DNA of 64,000 nt from Bdellovibrio sp. ZAP7 (GCF_006874645.1 NZ_CP030082.1:2976001-3040000); one strand, 5' to 3'; counted from the first letter of the stretch, positions 23,500-32,892 are shown. Made by a program: numbers and translations. Notes: a model not told the origin generated them from the letters alone.

Positions 23500-24294
23500 T
23501 TAATCGTTAGGAACAATCGCGTTTTGGATGACGAGAGCAGAGGAGTATTTAGCATAAATTTTAGCTAATGTTCCATCACGTACCATTCCCACCAGCGCTG
23601 TTTCGAGCATCTTAACATCAGCGTCGCTGATGCGTTTTTTCGAATAGTAAGTTCCCACGCCGGTGAGGACCTTGCGATCGATCTGCAAGCCAAAATCCCG
23701 CATTCGATATTTCTGTAAAAAATAATCTGAGATCGATACGGAACCAACAAAGACTTTGACCTGCCCCCGCTTCAACGCTTGAAACACTGTCGCATAATCT
23801 GGAAATTGCCTGATCCGCCCCTGTTCCCGCAACTGAGTTAACTCTTGCTCCAGAAAGTATCCTTGAGTGCCGATGAAGCTTCCAAAAATAACCGATTTAT
23901 CCGCCAAAGCTTTATCAAGATCGTATTTCTTTTTTTGTAAATCAGGCGAAAGAGTGACCGCACGGTAACTGCGAAACATTTGAATAAAATGACCGACTTT
24001 ATCCATCGTGGGAGTTTTAATGGAAAGCACGGTGATATCCACGCTGGAATTTTTCATCCGCTCCACCAGCGTGGGTCGCGACATTTCTAAAACTTCGAAA
24101 GTACAGCCCGTGCGTTTCCGAAGTTCCTCCACCGTATCCAACATCGATCCACGTGCTTCACTTTGTTCCAAAAAATATAGAGGCTCATTCTGAATCACCC
24201 CCACGCGGAAAGCGCGCTCACACTTTACCACTGCAGAAGATGAAGACGTGTAAGTCAGAATCCCAACAAAAAAAGCGACGCAAATTTTAAACAT
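23500..24294 (-). CDS. Periplasmic solute-binding protein, family 3 (orphan)
   Basis: This 264-residue protein has a signal peptide (CVAFFVGILTYTSSSSA) and the family 3 pattern: FRVGVIQNEPLYFLEQ, a TPTMDKVGHF hinge-like stretch, and KRGQVKVFVGSVSISDYFL in the second lobe. Two Cys in the mature part (at VVKCER and TGCTFEV) may form a disulfide. No transporter genes are adjacent. Its closest partner in the window is the orphan at 11528-12295. The ligand is unknown. Confidence 0.82.
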   Translation of the reverse strand: MFKICVAFFVGILTYTSSSSAVVKCERAFRVGVIQNEPLYFLEQSEARGSMLDTVEELRKRTGCTFEVLEMSRPTLVERMKNSSVDITVLSIKTPTMDKVGHFIQMFRSYRAVTLSPDLQKKKYDLDKALADKSVIFGSFIGTQGYFLEQELTQLREQGRIRQFPDYATVFQALKRGQVKVFVGSVSISDYFLQKYRMRDFGLQIDRKVLTGVGTYYSKKRISDADVKMLETALVGMVRDGTLAKIYAKYSSALVIQNAIVPND

Positions 24295-24370
24295 GAAAAG
24301 AAGTTATCAAGATCTTTTGTTTTAGGAAAAGCAATTGAGAGGCCGTCTGCAGCCCTACATAGTGGGGAAA

Positions 24371-24398
24371 TAAAAAAGGGAGCCCCTAAGGCTCCCTT
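24371..24398 (-). terminator. Rho-independent terminator of ppdK
   Basis: A 9-bp stem (24376-24384 with 24390-24398, AAGGGAGCC/GGCTCCCTT) has a 5-nt loop. On the minus strand it follows the ppdK stop and ends in a T-tract. Confidence 0.92.
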
Positions 24399-24405
24399 AC
24401 GATTG

Positions 24406-27123
24406 TTAAGAATGCAGCTTCTTTGTCAGAAGCGCTGCTCTGGCAGCAGCAAGCCTTGCAATGGGTACACGGAACGGAGAACAAGAAACGTAATCAAGTC
24501 CCACTTTGTGGAAGAACTCGATAGATTCCGGATCACCACCGTGCTCACCGCAGACACCGATTTTCAAAGCCGGCTTCATACGACGCCCTAAATCCACACC
24601 CATTTTCACCAAGGAGCCTACGCCCACCTGGTCGATTGATTGGAACGGATCTTTAGGCAAGATGCCGTTAGAAACGTAAGAACCCAAGAAGCGGCCGGAA
24701 TCATCACGAGAAAGGCCCAAAGTCGTTTGAGTCAAATCGTTCGTACCGAAGCTAAAGAAGTCTGCATGTTCAGCGATCGCATCCGCCGTCAAAGCCGCAC
24801 GAGGCAGCTCGATCATAGTACCGATGGCATAATCAAACTTCATGTTCTTTTCGTTCAGAACTTTTTTAACTTCTTTTTCCGCCTGACCACGAAGCATGTC
24901 CAACTCTTTGTCAGTCGCCACCAGTGGAATCATGATTTCAGGAGCTGAAAGCTTCAAACCTTCCTTCATAATCATGCACGCTGCTTCTGCGATAGCGCGA
25001 ACTTGCATGATATAGATTTCAGGATAAGTGATCGCCAAACGGCAACCACGGTGACCCAACATTGGATTGAATTCGTGTAAAGCTTTTACTTTGGAACGAA
25101 GACGATCAAAGTCAGTACCGATGCGTGCAGCCAACTCTTTAGTTTCCTCATCCGTGTGAGGAACGAACTCATGAAGAGGTGGATCCAACAAACGGATCGT
25201 TACTGGTAAGCCGTCCATGATTTTGAACAATTGATAGAAGTCATCACGTTGCATCGGCAACAACTTCGACAAAGCCTTTTCACGGTCCATTTTGTTATCA
25301 GCGATGATCATTTCACGAACGGCATCGATACGGTCTGCACCAAAGAACATGTGCTCTGTACGGCAAAGACCGATACCTTCTGCACCAAAGTTTTTAGCAG
25401 TTTGCGCATCTTTCGGAGTATCGGCATTCGTACGCACTTTCAACTTACGCGTGCGATCCGCGATTTTCATGATGCGTTCGAAGTATTGATCCAATTTAGG
25501 TTCAATCGTTTTAACTTCGCCCAAGAAGACTTCACCTGTGGAACCATCCAAAGTGATCACATCGCCCTTTTTAAGAACGTAGCCTTTCACTTTCATAGTT
25601 TCCGTGCGGTAGTCGACTTCAACTTCACCACAACCAGCTACGCAGCATTTACCCATACCACGAGCGACAACCGCAGCATGAGATGTCATACCTCCACGAG
25701 TTGTGAAGATACCTTGTGCTGCCACCATGCCTGCGATGTCTTCCGGAGAAGTTTCCACGCGAACCAGGATAACTTTTTTGCCTTGCTCTTTCCATTCAAC
25801 AGCTTCTTCGGAAGTGAATACGATTTGACCGTTCACGCCGCCTGGAGATGCCGGAAGACCTTTAGCCAACAGGGTTTTTTGCGCTTTGGGATCCAACGTT
25901 GGATGCAGAAGCTGATCCAAAGAAGAAGGATCCAAACGAAGAAGTGCTTCGTCTTCTGTGATCAACTTTTCATCGATCATATCGCAAGCAATTTTCAAAG
26001 CTGCCGCGGCTGTACGTTTACCGTTACGAGTTTGCAGCATCCACAACGTAGAGCGCTCGATCGTGAATTCGATATCCTGCATATCGCGGTAGTGACCTTC
26101 TAGTTTTTTATAAATATCCACAAGCTGTTGGTAAGCTTGGGGAAGCGCTTCTTCCAAAGACTGAACGCCAGATGCCGCCGCCGCAATTTTCGTAATTGGC
26201 TGCGGAGTTCTGATACCCGCCACAACGTCTTCACCTTGTGCATTGATCAAGAACTCACCATAGAACGCTTTATCACCTGTGGAAGGGTTGCGAGTGAACG
26301 CCACCCCCGTTGCAGAGTCATCACCCATGTTACCAAAAACCATGGATTGAATATTAACTGCCGTACCCCAAGCAGCTGGAATGCTGTGAAGTTCACGGTA
26401 AGTGATCGCGCGAGGAGTGTTCCAAGAGCGGAATACTGCAGAGACCGAACCCCACAATTGCTCCCAAGGATCAGACGGGAAAGACTGACCTGTCATTTGG
26501 TGCACAAGTTCTTTGAACTTTTTAACCAACAACTTCAAATCGTCCACTGTCATTTCAGTATCAAGTTTGTAGTGTTTGTCTTCCTTCATGTCTTCCATCG
26601 TCACTTCAAGAAGTGACGAGTTCATCCCCATCACAACATCAGAGTACATTTGGATGAAACGGCGATAAGAATCCCAGGCAAAGCGTGGATTGTTAGAAGA
26701 CTTAGCCAAGCCCTCAACTGTTTGATCGTTCAAACCCAAGTTCAAGATGGTATCCATCATCCCTGGCATGGAAGCACGAGCACCGGAGCGAACAGAAACC
26801 AAAAGTGGATTGTTCACATCACCAAATTTTTTACCGATTTTCGTTTCCACTTTTTGCATGGCTTCAATTACTTTTGGACGAACCCATTCTGGAAGCTTGC
26901 CACCTTCTTCATAGAAGTGCGTGCAGATCTCAGTCGAGATTGTGAATCCCGGAGGAACTGGAATTCCTAGAGAAGTCATTTCGGCAAGGTTTGCACCTTT
27001 ACCACCCAAGATGTTTTTCATTCCCGCGTTGCCTTCAGAATCCCCGGCAGCGAAGAAATAAACGAACTTCTGCGGAATAGTCGTTTTGTTAGTTGGTTTT
27101 TCAACCGTGACGTTCTGGTTCAT
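24406..27123 (-). CDS. ppdK: Pyruvate, phosphate dikinase
   Basis: The start was set at ATG 27123 (MNQNVTVEKP) because GGAAGGGA lies about 6 nt upstream, giving 905 residues, the normal length. The enzyme interconverts pyruvate, ATP and phosphate with PEP, AMP and pyrophosphate. The N-terminal ATP-grasp part includes GGKGANLAEMTSLGIPVPPG. The swivelling domain has the phosphorylated His482 in GGMTSHAAVVARG. The C-terminal PEP/pyruvate barrel has LCRTEHMFF and the catalytic Cys858 in GVCGEHGGDP. It is a single gene with its own terminator. In a predator it could link PEP to pyruvate flux during growth on prey amino acids; that is inference. Confidence 0.97.
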   Translation of the reverse strand: MNQNVTVEKPTNKTTIPQKFVYFFAAGDSEGNAGMKNILGGKGANLAEMTSLGIPVPPGFTISTEICTHFYEEGGKLPEWVRPKVIEAMQKVETKIGKKFGDVNNPLLVSVRSGARASMPGMMDTILNLGLNDQTVEGLAKSSNNPRFAWDSYRRFIQMYSDVVMGMNSSLLEVTMEDMKEDKHYKLDTEMTVDDLKLLVKKFKELVHQMTGQSFPSDPWEQLWGSVSAVFRSWNTPRAITYRELHSIPAAWGTAVNIQSMVFGNMGDDSATGVAFTRNPSTGDKAFYGEFLINAQGEDVVAGIRTPQPITKIAAAASGVQSLEEALPQAYQQLVDIYKKLEGHYRDMQDIEFTIERSTLWMLQTRNGKRTAAAALKIACDMIDEKLITEDEALLRLDPSSLDQLLHPTLDPKAQKTLLAKGLPASPGGVNGQIVFTSEEAVEWKEQGKKVILVRVETSPEDIAGMVAAQGIFTTRGGMTSHAAVVARGMGKCCVAGCGEVEVDYRTETMKVKGYVLKKGDVITLDGSTGEVFLGEVKTIEPKLDQYFERIMKIADRTRKLKVRTNADTPKDAQTAKNFGAEGIGLCRTEHMFFGADRIDAVREMIIADNKMDREKALSKLLPMQRDDFYQLFKIMDGLPVTIRLLDPPLHEFVPHTDEETKELAARIGTDFDRLRSKVKALHEFNPMLGHRGCRLAITYPEIYIMQVRAIAEAACMIMKEGLKLSAPEIMIPLVATDKELDMLRGQAEKEVKKVLNEKNMKFDYAIGTMIELPRAALTADAIAEHADFFSFGTNDLTQTTLGLSRDDSGRFLGSYVSNGILPKDPFQSIDQVGVGSLVKMGVDLGRRMKPALKIGVCGEHGGDPESIEFFHKVGLDYVSCSPFRVPIARLAAARAALLTKKLHS

Positions 27124-27415
27124 AAGTTTCCCTTCCAGCTTGTCTAAAATACTCTTAAATGTGTCTGAAACACCTAGCATAAGACCAAGCTAAACCCTTA
27201 GAATCAATGAAATATTTCGACACTTCGCCCCTCACAATATTAGAGCCTGGGCTCGATCCACGGGGTTCCGTAATCTCAAAGAAAAACCAGCACTTAGGTG
27301 ACAATTTTCTGAACACCTTTTCAAGGTTTTACAGGCCTGGGGTTTCCATACCGGGAACTTCGCCTCGCTATGTTAAAACTGCGGCATCTGTTTTAACGAT
27401 TTTAAGGAGATTCCT

Positions 27416-27709
27416 ATGAAAGTTTTCGCTGTTATTTTGACTTTGTTAGCTACCACTTCTGCTTTTGCTGCTGATGACTGTTCTATCGAACAAGCACAGG
27501 TTATCGGCCGTGTGACTGCCATCCAAACTACACAGGGCGACCTTTGCGTAGCGCAAATTTCTTTTAGCTATTTCGAGCCAAGCTATTCATGCCCTTTGCT
27601 TAGAAGCCAAGTTGGTATCGTTGAGCTTGAGTGCAATCACGCTGTTGGCTCCCAAGTTGACGGCATCCTGAATCACCCAGCTGGCAGCAACAAAGTTTCT
27701 CTTTACTAG
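27416..27709 (+). CDS. Small secreted four-Cys protein, first of a tandem pair
   Basis: The product has 97 residues with a signal peptide (KVFAVILTLLATTSAFA) and AAGGAG 6 nt before the ATG. The mature chain of about 80 residues has four Cys at positions matching its downstream neighbour (in DDCSI, DLCVA, YSCPL and LECNH). The pattern is C-x(20-25)-C-x(16-20)-C-x(14-17)-C. I do not recognise the family. It and the next gene form a tandem duplicate ending at a shared terminator. Confidence 0.75.
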   Translation: MKVFAVILTLLATTSAFAADDCSIEQAQVIGRVTAIQTTQGDLCVAQISFSYFEPSYSCPLLRSQVGIVELECNHAVGSQVDGILNHPAGSNKVSLY

Positions 27710-27721
27710 ATTGGTGATTGC

Positions 27722-28045
27722 ATGAAGGTGGTTTTATCTCTTTTCGCATTTTTCGCCGCTTCTTCAGCTCTTGCAGAAACTGTGGTTTGCAAACAGTTAG
27801 ATGCGAAAGTGGTTGCAGAAATTGTCGACATCAAACCCCTAGAGGGCACAGGACTTTGCGAAGCTGAACTTTCGTTTGAAGGTTCCAAAGCACTGTACCT
27901 GGAAAACAACTCCTGTGCTCTTCCCTATGATGAAGTCATCGCCAGAAAAGTCGCTCTTAAATGCGAACACAAGCCCGGCGACGAATTGATCGGACTGTTA
28001 TATCGTTCCGTCTTTGATGTGCAGATTTATTTCTATAAACCATAA
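27722..28045 (+). CDS. Small secreted four-Cys protein, second of a tandem pair
   Basis: The product has 107 residues with a signal peptide (VVLSLFAFFAASSALA). Cys residues in VVCKQL, GLCEAE, NSCALP and LKCEHKPGDE align with those of the upstream gene, and both share a C-terminal GxQVDGIL / GDELIGLL element. The gene is 12 bp downstream of its paralogue with no separate promoter evident. It probably folds into a small beta-rich disulfide-stabilised domain. The function is unknown. Confidence 0.75.
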   Translation: MKVVLSLFAFFAASSALAETVVCKQLDAKVVAEIVDIKPLEGTGLCEAELSFEGSKALYLENNSCALPYDEVIARKVALKCEHKPGDELIGLLYRSVFDVQIYFYKP

Positions 28046-28077
28046 AAAAAGGGAGCTGATAAAGCTCCCTTTTTTTA
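28044..28077. terminator. Bidirectional terminator
   Basis: Seven A, GGGAGCT (28051-28057), loop GATAA, AGCTCCC (28063-28069), then seven T. It lies between convergent genes and overlaps the last codon region of the gene on the minus strand. Confidence 0.95.
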
Positions 28078-28761
28078 TTTCTTTTTAAGATCGCTATAGT
28101 CGCGCAAATATAATTTCCGATCCACCATATCCATCACGGTGAACTTCCCTGAATCAAAAGCAGAACGAATGATTCCCGATCTTGCACCCACCCACACATT
28201 ATCTTCAGCACACAGATTTCGATAACACGGAATTCGCTTCGCCACTAAAGTTTGATCACGAACATAGCTTCCGCCATCAAAGTTTTCCTGCACGATGAAA
28301 AGCCCCCGCTCATACACCGCTCTGACGACACCTTCGGTATAAGTTTGATTTCTAAACGGTCCCACTAAAACTTTATCACCCGGCCAGATATCGCGGGGTC
28401 CTTTGTTCATGCGTTTTGAAATATAGCGGGCTTCGCGCTGATAGACCTGGTAGTCATCATCGTCTCTGACCCACACCGTGCGCCCGTCAGTCGAAACCTT
28501 GACGACGATTCCTGTGATGTAGCGGCCGCCTTTAAAAGGTCCCGATAAAACGAAATCCCCAATAGTAATTCGTCCTGGCGCAGGCGCTGGTGTCGATGGC
28601 GGCTTGGGTGCTGGTGGTTTTGGCTGAGGTGTTGGATCGTTCGGATCCGGAGGCAGGGGTTGAGGAAATTCATCCCCAGGATTCGGCAAGTCTTGAAGCT
28701 GTGCCCAGGAAGTTGTCGTGAAACCGAATAAAACCAAGAAGACGAACAATGCTGTTTTCAT
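28075..28761 (-). CDS. Secreted protein with Pro-rich linker and SH3-like repeats (paralogue 1)
   Basis: The product has 228 residues. A signal peptide (ALFVFLVLFGFTTTSWA) leads to a Pro-rich linker (about residues 22-62) and then three repeats of about 45 residues. Each repeat has the form G-D-x-V-x-x-G-P-F-x-x-x-x-Y-x-x-G-x-V, followed by an aromatic/Asp strand and YVRD- or YLRDYSDL-type ends, suggesting small SH3-like or KOW-like beta domains. It is paralogous to the next gene upstream. The location is probably periplasmic or secreted. The function is unknown. Confidence 0.72.
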   Translation of the reverse strand: MKTALFVFLVLFGFTTTSWAQLQDLPNPGDEFPQPLPPDPNDPTPQPKPPAPKPPSTPAPAPGRITIGDFVLSGPFKGGRYITGIVVKVSTDGRTVWVRDDDDYQVYQREARYISKRMNKGPRDIWPGDKVLVGPFRNQTYTEGVVRAVYERGLFIVQENFDGGSYVRDQTLVAKRIPCYRNLCAEDNVWVGARSGIIRSAFDSGKFTVMDMVDRKLYLRDYSDLKKK

Positions 28762-28814
28762 AAAACACGGCTCCTTTAAGCGACGCCGTGTCTTGTGAAA
28801 TTACGCGGCCTCTT

Positions 28815-29723
28815 TTAGCGAATCTCGCGGTAAGGGCGCAAAGTCAAATTACCAGAATAAGGGTCTTGAATAGCAAAGAAGCCGTTGTCGTAAGCACGAA
28901 CGATCGTGCCCATGTAAACCTGCTGACCGACACACAAACTGCGATAGCAAGTTGTCTGTCTTACCAAATCGCCATTTTTGCGAATGTCTTTTCCGTTGTA
29001 CAAAGCATTGATAAGGTAAACGCCGCCTTCGTAAACTTCCGCCACACGCGTTTCGAAAAACGGAGCACCATTCACGGGTTCTGTCAGAACCATTTCATCT
29101 TTGCAGATACGTGTTTTGCGATCACAATTCGTTGCACGCAAAACTTCTTTCGTCGACGCCACATAAGTTCGGCCTGACAATTCTTCTCTAACAACCATGT
29201 AACCATTGGAGTACACGCCTTGGATTTCCACCGGGTTGTAGTTACGGCCGCGGTTGAATTCGTACATGCCTTTTGCACCAACACAGTGACCTTTGTTGTT
29301 GCAGTTCAGCCATACGCCAACGTACTTCGCTTTGACGGAAGAGAATTGACCGTTGAATTCGTTACGAACTGTGATGATTTTTCCGTCACGAGAAATACCT
29401 GCGATAGTTCCGGTGATGTACATGCCGTCAAGAACTGCCAATGCGCGATCACCGATCGTAAATTGATCGTCACTGTCTACACCCGGGCCACCATTTGATG
29501 GAGGACGAGGCACCGGCTGAGTTGGTTCCTGCGGTTGCTGTGGAGGTCGCGGTTGCTCCGGATTTGGCCAAGGAGTTGGATCTTGGGGTTGTTCAGCAGG
29601 AGGTTCTGGAAGTGGTTGCACCGGACCCGAGCCATCATCACCTGGAATTGGCAAATCGGACTCTTCTGCCCAAGCATGAGAAAGATTGAAAATCACCAAA
29701 GCGGCAATCAGAAGGTTTTTCAT
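28815..29723 (-). CDS. Secreted protein with Pro-rich linker and SH3-like repeats (paralogue 2)
   Basis: The product has 302 residues. A signal peptide (LIAALVIFNLSHAWA) is followed by a mature start EESDLPIPGDDGSG that parallels QDLPNPGDEFPQ in paralogue 1, a Pro/Gln-rich linker (about 30-80) and four repeats with DG-x-Y-x-x-G-x-I/V and RTYVAS-type ends. Cys pairs in NCNNKGHC, NCDRKTRIC and CYRSLC recur once per repeat and match CYRNLC in the paralogue. GGGAG precedes the ATG. The length difference from paralogue 1 equals about one repeat plus a longer linker, which points to repeat gain or loss. Confidence 0.74.
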   Translation of the reverse strand: MKNLLIAALVIFNLSHAWAEESDLPIPGDDGSGPVQPLPEPPAEQPQDPTPWPNPEQPRPPQQPQEPTQPVPRPPSNGGPGVDSDDQFTIGDRALAVLDGMYITGTIAGISRDGKIITVRNEFNGQFSSVKAKYVGVWLNCNNKGHCVGAKGMYEFNRGRNYNPVEIQGVYSNGYMVVREELSGRTYVASTKEVLRATNCDRKTRICKDEMVLTEPVNGAPFFETRVAEVYEGGVYLINALYNGKDIRKNGDLVRQTTCYRSLCVGQQVYMGTIVRAYDNGFFAIQDPYSGNLTLRPYREIR

Positions 29724-29885
29724 GGAACTCCCTTTTCAATAAACAGAGCTCCAGCTATCAAAATAGCCCGGTGGTGTCACCTTTTTAGCCCCCAGAATGG
29801 ACATCATTGAGTTAACTTTGAAAAACGTACGCCATCCTCAACGAAAGCACGCTGCGTCATCAGCGATAGGTCGTCGTTTTCAAAA

Positions 29886-29916
29886 TAAAAAAGGAAGCTT
29901 CAACAGCTCCCTTTCT
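29886..29916 (-). terminator. Probable terminator of glyS
   Basis: AAGGAAGCT and AGCTCCCTTT pair with one G-U type mismatch around a TCAAC loop, with an A-tract on the left (T-tract on the minus strand). It lies 36 bp beyond the glyS stop. Confidence 0.6.
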
Positions 29917-29951
29917 TATGCGCAGCTCCCAGAAATAGGACCTGGCACCTT

Positions 29952-31295
29952 TTAGAAATTTTTAATTTTTCCAGCAACGTAGGCGTTCAATTGTGACATT
30001 GGGATACGCTCTTGAACCATTGTATCGCGGTGACGAACTGTAACCGCCTGGTCGTTGATTGTATCAAAGTCGATCGTCACGCAGAACGGAGTCCCGATCT
30101 CGTCTTGACGACGGTAGCGTTTACCGATGGAAGCCGCTTCGTCGTATGTCACATCAAAGTCTTCAGCCAATTGATCACGAAGTTTATCCGCGATCGAAGT
30201 CAGCTCTTCTTTTTTGGACAACGGCAAGATCGCAACTTTGAACGGAGCGATTTCTGGGTGAAGACCCATCACCACGCGCACGTCTTCTTTGCCTGCTTCG
30301 TCCTTCGTCACTTCTTCACGGTAAGCATCGCACATGAATGCCAGGAACAAGCGATCACAACCCACTGCCGTTTCAATAACGAAGGGGATGAATTTTTCTT
30401 TGTTCGCTTCGTCGAAGTACTCAAGATTTTTACCCGAGAACTTCATGTGTTGAGTCAAATCGAAATCAGAACGGTTATGGATACCCTCAAGTTCGGAGAA
30501 ACCCATTGGGAATTTGTATTCCACGTCAACAGCCGCGCGAGCATAGTGCGCAAGCTTCTCGTGAACGTGAACTTTCAAGTTTTCTTTTTTGATTCCGTAT
30601 TTGGAATAGAACGCCAAACGACGCTCTTTCCATTCTTCAAAGAATTTTTCGTCAGTTCCTGGTTTTACGAAATATTGCATTTCCATTTGTTCGAATTCAC
30701 GGGTACGGAAAATAAAGTTTCCTGGAGTGATTTCGTTACGGAACGACTTACCGATTGCCGCGATACCAAATGGTACTTTGTAACGAGAAGATTGTTGGCA
30801 GTTCAAGAAATTCACAAAGTGACCTTGAGCTGTTTCAGGACGCAAGTAAACGACACTCGCAGAATCCTCCAAAGGACCCATGTGAGTTTTAAACATCAAA
30901 TTGAAATTGCGCTCTTCAGACAAGTTTTTGCTGCCACAGTTCGGGCACTTTCCGTCTTTAAGGTAAGACTCGGTGTTGTCAGCGCGGAAACGTGTTTTAC
31001 AATCTTTACAGTCCACCAATGGATCCGAGAAACCATCCACGTGACCAGAAGCTTTCCAAACTTGGGGATGCATCAAAATAGCCGCGTCAAGACCCACAAT
31101 GTCGGGTCTGCGAGTCATGGCATTCCACCATGCGCGTTTCACGTTTAGTTTCATCAAAGAGCCCAGAGGACCATAGTCCCAGCAGCTACCAAGACCACCG
31201 TAGATCTCGGATGATTGGAAGACAAATCCACGACGTTTGCTAAGGCTGACCAAGGTTGCTAAATCGGTAAGTGGTCTGATTTCAGGAGTGCTCAT
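29952..31295 (-). CDS. glyS: Glycyl-tRNA synthetase, dimeric type
   Basis: From ATG 31295 ([12 protein letters not shown]) the product has 447 residues, the usual size for the alpha-2 enzyme. The longer TTG frame adds an unrelated N-terminus. It charges tRNA-Gly. Visible signs are the N-terminal [20 protein letters not shown], a four-Cys zinc-binding insert (CKDC and CPNC), [13 protein letters not shown], and class II motif 2 [20 protein letters not shown]. The C-terminal anticodon-binding domain ends with [13 protein letters not shown]. There is no beta subunit, as expected for this type. Confidence 0.95.
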   Translation of the reverse strand: MSTPEIRPLTDLATLVSLSKRRGFVFQSSEIYGGLGSCWDYGPLGSLMKLNVKRAWWNAMTRRPDIVGLDAAILMHPQVWKASGHVDGFSDPLVDCKDCKTRFRADNTESYLKDGKCPNCGSKNLSEERNFNLMFKTHMGPLEDSASVVYLRPETAQGHFVNFLNCQQSSRYKVPFGIAAIGKSFRNEITPGNFIFRTREFEQMEMQYFVKPGTDEKFFEEWKERRLAFYSKYGIKKENLKVHVHEKLAHYARAAVDVEYKFPMGFSELEGIHNRSDFDLTQHMKFSGKNLEYFDEANKEKFIPFVIETAVGCDRLFLAFMCDAYREEVTKDEAGKEDVRVVMGLHPEIAPFKVAILPLSKKEELTSIADKLRDQLAEDFDVTYDEAASIGKRYRRQDEIGTPFCVTIDFDTINDQAVTVRHRDTMVQERIPMSQLNAYVAGKIKNF

Positions 31296-31460
31296 GAAGG
31301 CTCTACTTTCCCCTCCGATGGCTTCGGAGTTGCTAGTTTGTTTTGGACTCAAGGCAGGACTGCCTTGTGCTAGGTCACGAAGTTACACTTGGGTCCAGAT
31401 ACAGTCAACAAATCAGGGTCTTTCTTGATCTGGGACCTGGTCCTGGGTGATCCTAGTTTT

Positions 31461-31814
31461 ATGCAGCGCAATTTCATGATTTTCAGTCTTCTTTCAGTTC
31501 TGTTTTTCGTGGGTTCAATCACCTCGGCAGAGTCCGTACCTAAATTCGTTAAAAAAGAAGAAAATATTCGTGAAGAGATGGTCACGATCTCCCGTGAACT
31601 TGGCGTCACCTGCACTGAATGTCATAACGTTCAAAACTTCACTGACAACAGCAAAAAAAGCTTCAAGGTCGGCAAAGAACACATGAAGCTGACTCAAATG
31701 CTAAAGGAAAACGGTTTCGACGGTAAAAAAGGCCCGACAGCCACATGCTATATGTGCCATCGCGGAAAACTAATGCCGGAATATAAAGAACCCCAATCCG
31801 CTCAAGCACACTAG
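31461..31814 (+). CDS. Periplasmic di-haem cytochrome c (reaction-centre cytochrome-like)
   Basis: The start was set at ATG 31461, which gives a signal peptide (IFSLLSVLFFVGSITSA) and 117 residues. Two haem-binding motifs are present, CTECH and CYMCH. The stretch GVTCTECHNVQNF and the closing CYMCHRGKLMPEY resemble the repeat of the photosynthetic reaction-centre cytochrome subunit family (PF02276), which is also found in non-photosynthetic bacteria. It is probably a periplasmic electron carrier. It stands alone and is divergent from glyS. No redox partner is nearby. Confidence 0.8.
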   Translation: MQRNFMIFSLLSVLFFVGSITSAESVPKFVKKEENIREEMVTISRELGVTCTECHNVQNFTDNSKKSFKVGKEHMKLTQMLKENGFDGKKGPTATCYMCHRGKLMPEYKEPQSAQAH

Positions 31815-31949
31815 GACTGTGTGCCCATCCTCGGCACTGCAAAATCCCTTAGCCGCATCAACTTGAGAATGTCCTTGCCAACTCCGATATAGCCCCCTGC
31901 ACCTGCGCACGCCCCTTGCTTCTACATTCTGCAAACGGGAGTGCGAAGA

Positions 31950-32408
31950 ATGAAAATCTTTTTGTGCTGTCTCATGTTGGGACTGACTTTCCTAAAATAT
32001 AGCTCTGAGATGACCAGCGACTTCGCATCGACAACTCCACACCTCTGGGATGGCCGCGAAGGGTCTTACACCCTGATCGGCGGAGCTGACGGCTGCCCGA
32101 CCACAATCACTCTGATTGAACAGTGTGGCGGCTTTACTTTAAATCCACGCCTGAAAGACACGGACCTCGACACAGTTCGCTTTTGCCACATCGACAAAGG
32201 CCCACGGTTTTCCCGCAATGACTTCGGGAAGGTTTCGACTGCCTCTAAAACTGAAGACGAATACATTCGCAGAACTGAAGTAGCCCACCTGGGCCCTCAG
32301 ATCTTGCCACTCAGCCAGGATTTAGTGTTTTTAAATCCCGATCGCCTTAGATTTCAGTGGGAGCACATCGTGCGCGGTCGTGGCGTGAGCTGCCTTTACG
32401 CCAGATAA
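31950..32408 (+). CDS. Small secreted hypothetical protein
   Basis: The start was set at ATG 31950 with GGAG 9 nt upstream, giving 152 residues. The N-terminus (KIFLCCLMLGLTFLKYSS) is a signal peptide or anchor. The mature part is beta-rich, with Cys at GCPTT, QCGGF, FCHID and SCLYAR, so two disulfides are possible. I do not recognise the family. Confidence 0.65.
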   Translation: MKIFLCCLMLGLTFLKYSSEMTSDFASTTPHLWDGREGSYTLIGGADGCPTTITLIEQCGGFTLNPRLKDTDLDTVRFCHIDKGPRFSRNDFGKVSTASKTEDEYIRRTEVAHLGPQILPLSQDLVFLNPDRLRFQWEHIVRGRGVSCLYAR

Positions 32409-32427
32409 TATTCAACCAAATTTGATC

Positions 32428-32841
32428 TTATTTTTTATTAAGAATAGCGTTGTAAGCCGTTTCGAAAAACTCGATGGATCCTTTGTCGCAACGACGGATC
32501 TGAGTCTGATAGGCTTCGGTAACCGTCTTGATCGACGCCCCTGCCGGCACTCCCAAAACTTCGTAAGCATCCCAAGTATGAGAATTATAGCTAAAGATCA
32601 CATTTAGATTTTTGGGTCTTACCCCTTGCAAATCCGGATGAACAGCTGCGCGCGTAGCCGCCACAGGTCCCACCTCTTTGGCAGAAGTTGGCTGTTCGGG
32701 CTCGATGAGCGGCGGCGCGCTGTCCTTTGCTTTCATGTCCAGGCGCGTAGGAGTTTTCTCCCCACCTCTAGATAAAAGGTACCAGACAACGAAGGCCCCT
32801 GCTCCCACAAGGTTCAACGTCAAAAAATCTTGGCTATTCAT
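32428..32841 (-). CDS. Membrane-anchored protein with degenerate J-like domain
   Basis: From ATG 32841 the protein has 137 residues. It has one transmembrane helix (about 8-26, LNLVGAGAFVVWYLLSRG), a charged linker and a C-terminal segment (TWDAYEVLGVPAGASIKTVTEAY, read as two pieces) that matches helices I-II of a J domain (xxxYxVLGVxxxASxxxIxxAY). The HPD loop that activates Hsp70 is missing; QTQIRRCDKGS stands in its place. It is therefore a J-like domain without the catalytic motif. It is divergent from mrp, with 51 bp between starts. Confidence 0.65.
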   Translation of the reverse strand: MNSQDFLTLNLVGAGAFVVWYLLSRGGEKTPTRLDMKAKDSAPPLIEPEQPTSAKEVGPVAATRAAVHPDLQGVRPKNLNVIFSYNSHTWDAYEVLGVPAGASIKTVTEAYQTQIRRCDKGSIEFFETAYNAILNKK

Positions 32842-32892
32842 GTAAAGTCTATTATTCGTTGTCAGCTTAAAATTAGCAAGGAGTCCCTGACC

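Noticed and set aside
25231-26616. Plus-strand ORFs (290 and 162 codons) opposite ppdK, and similar opposite glyS at 30012-31148
   Set aside because: The strongly conserved enzyme genes on the minus strand explain the region; the antisense products show no domains.
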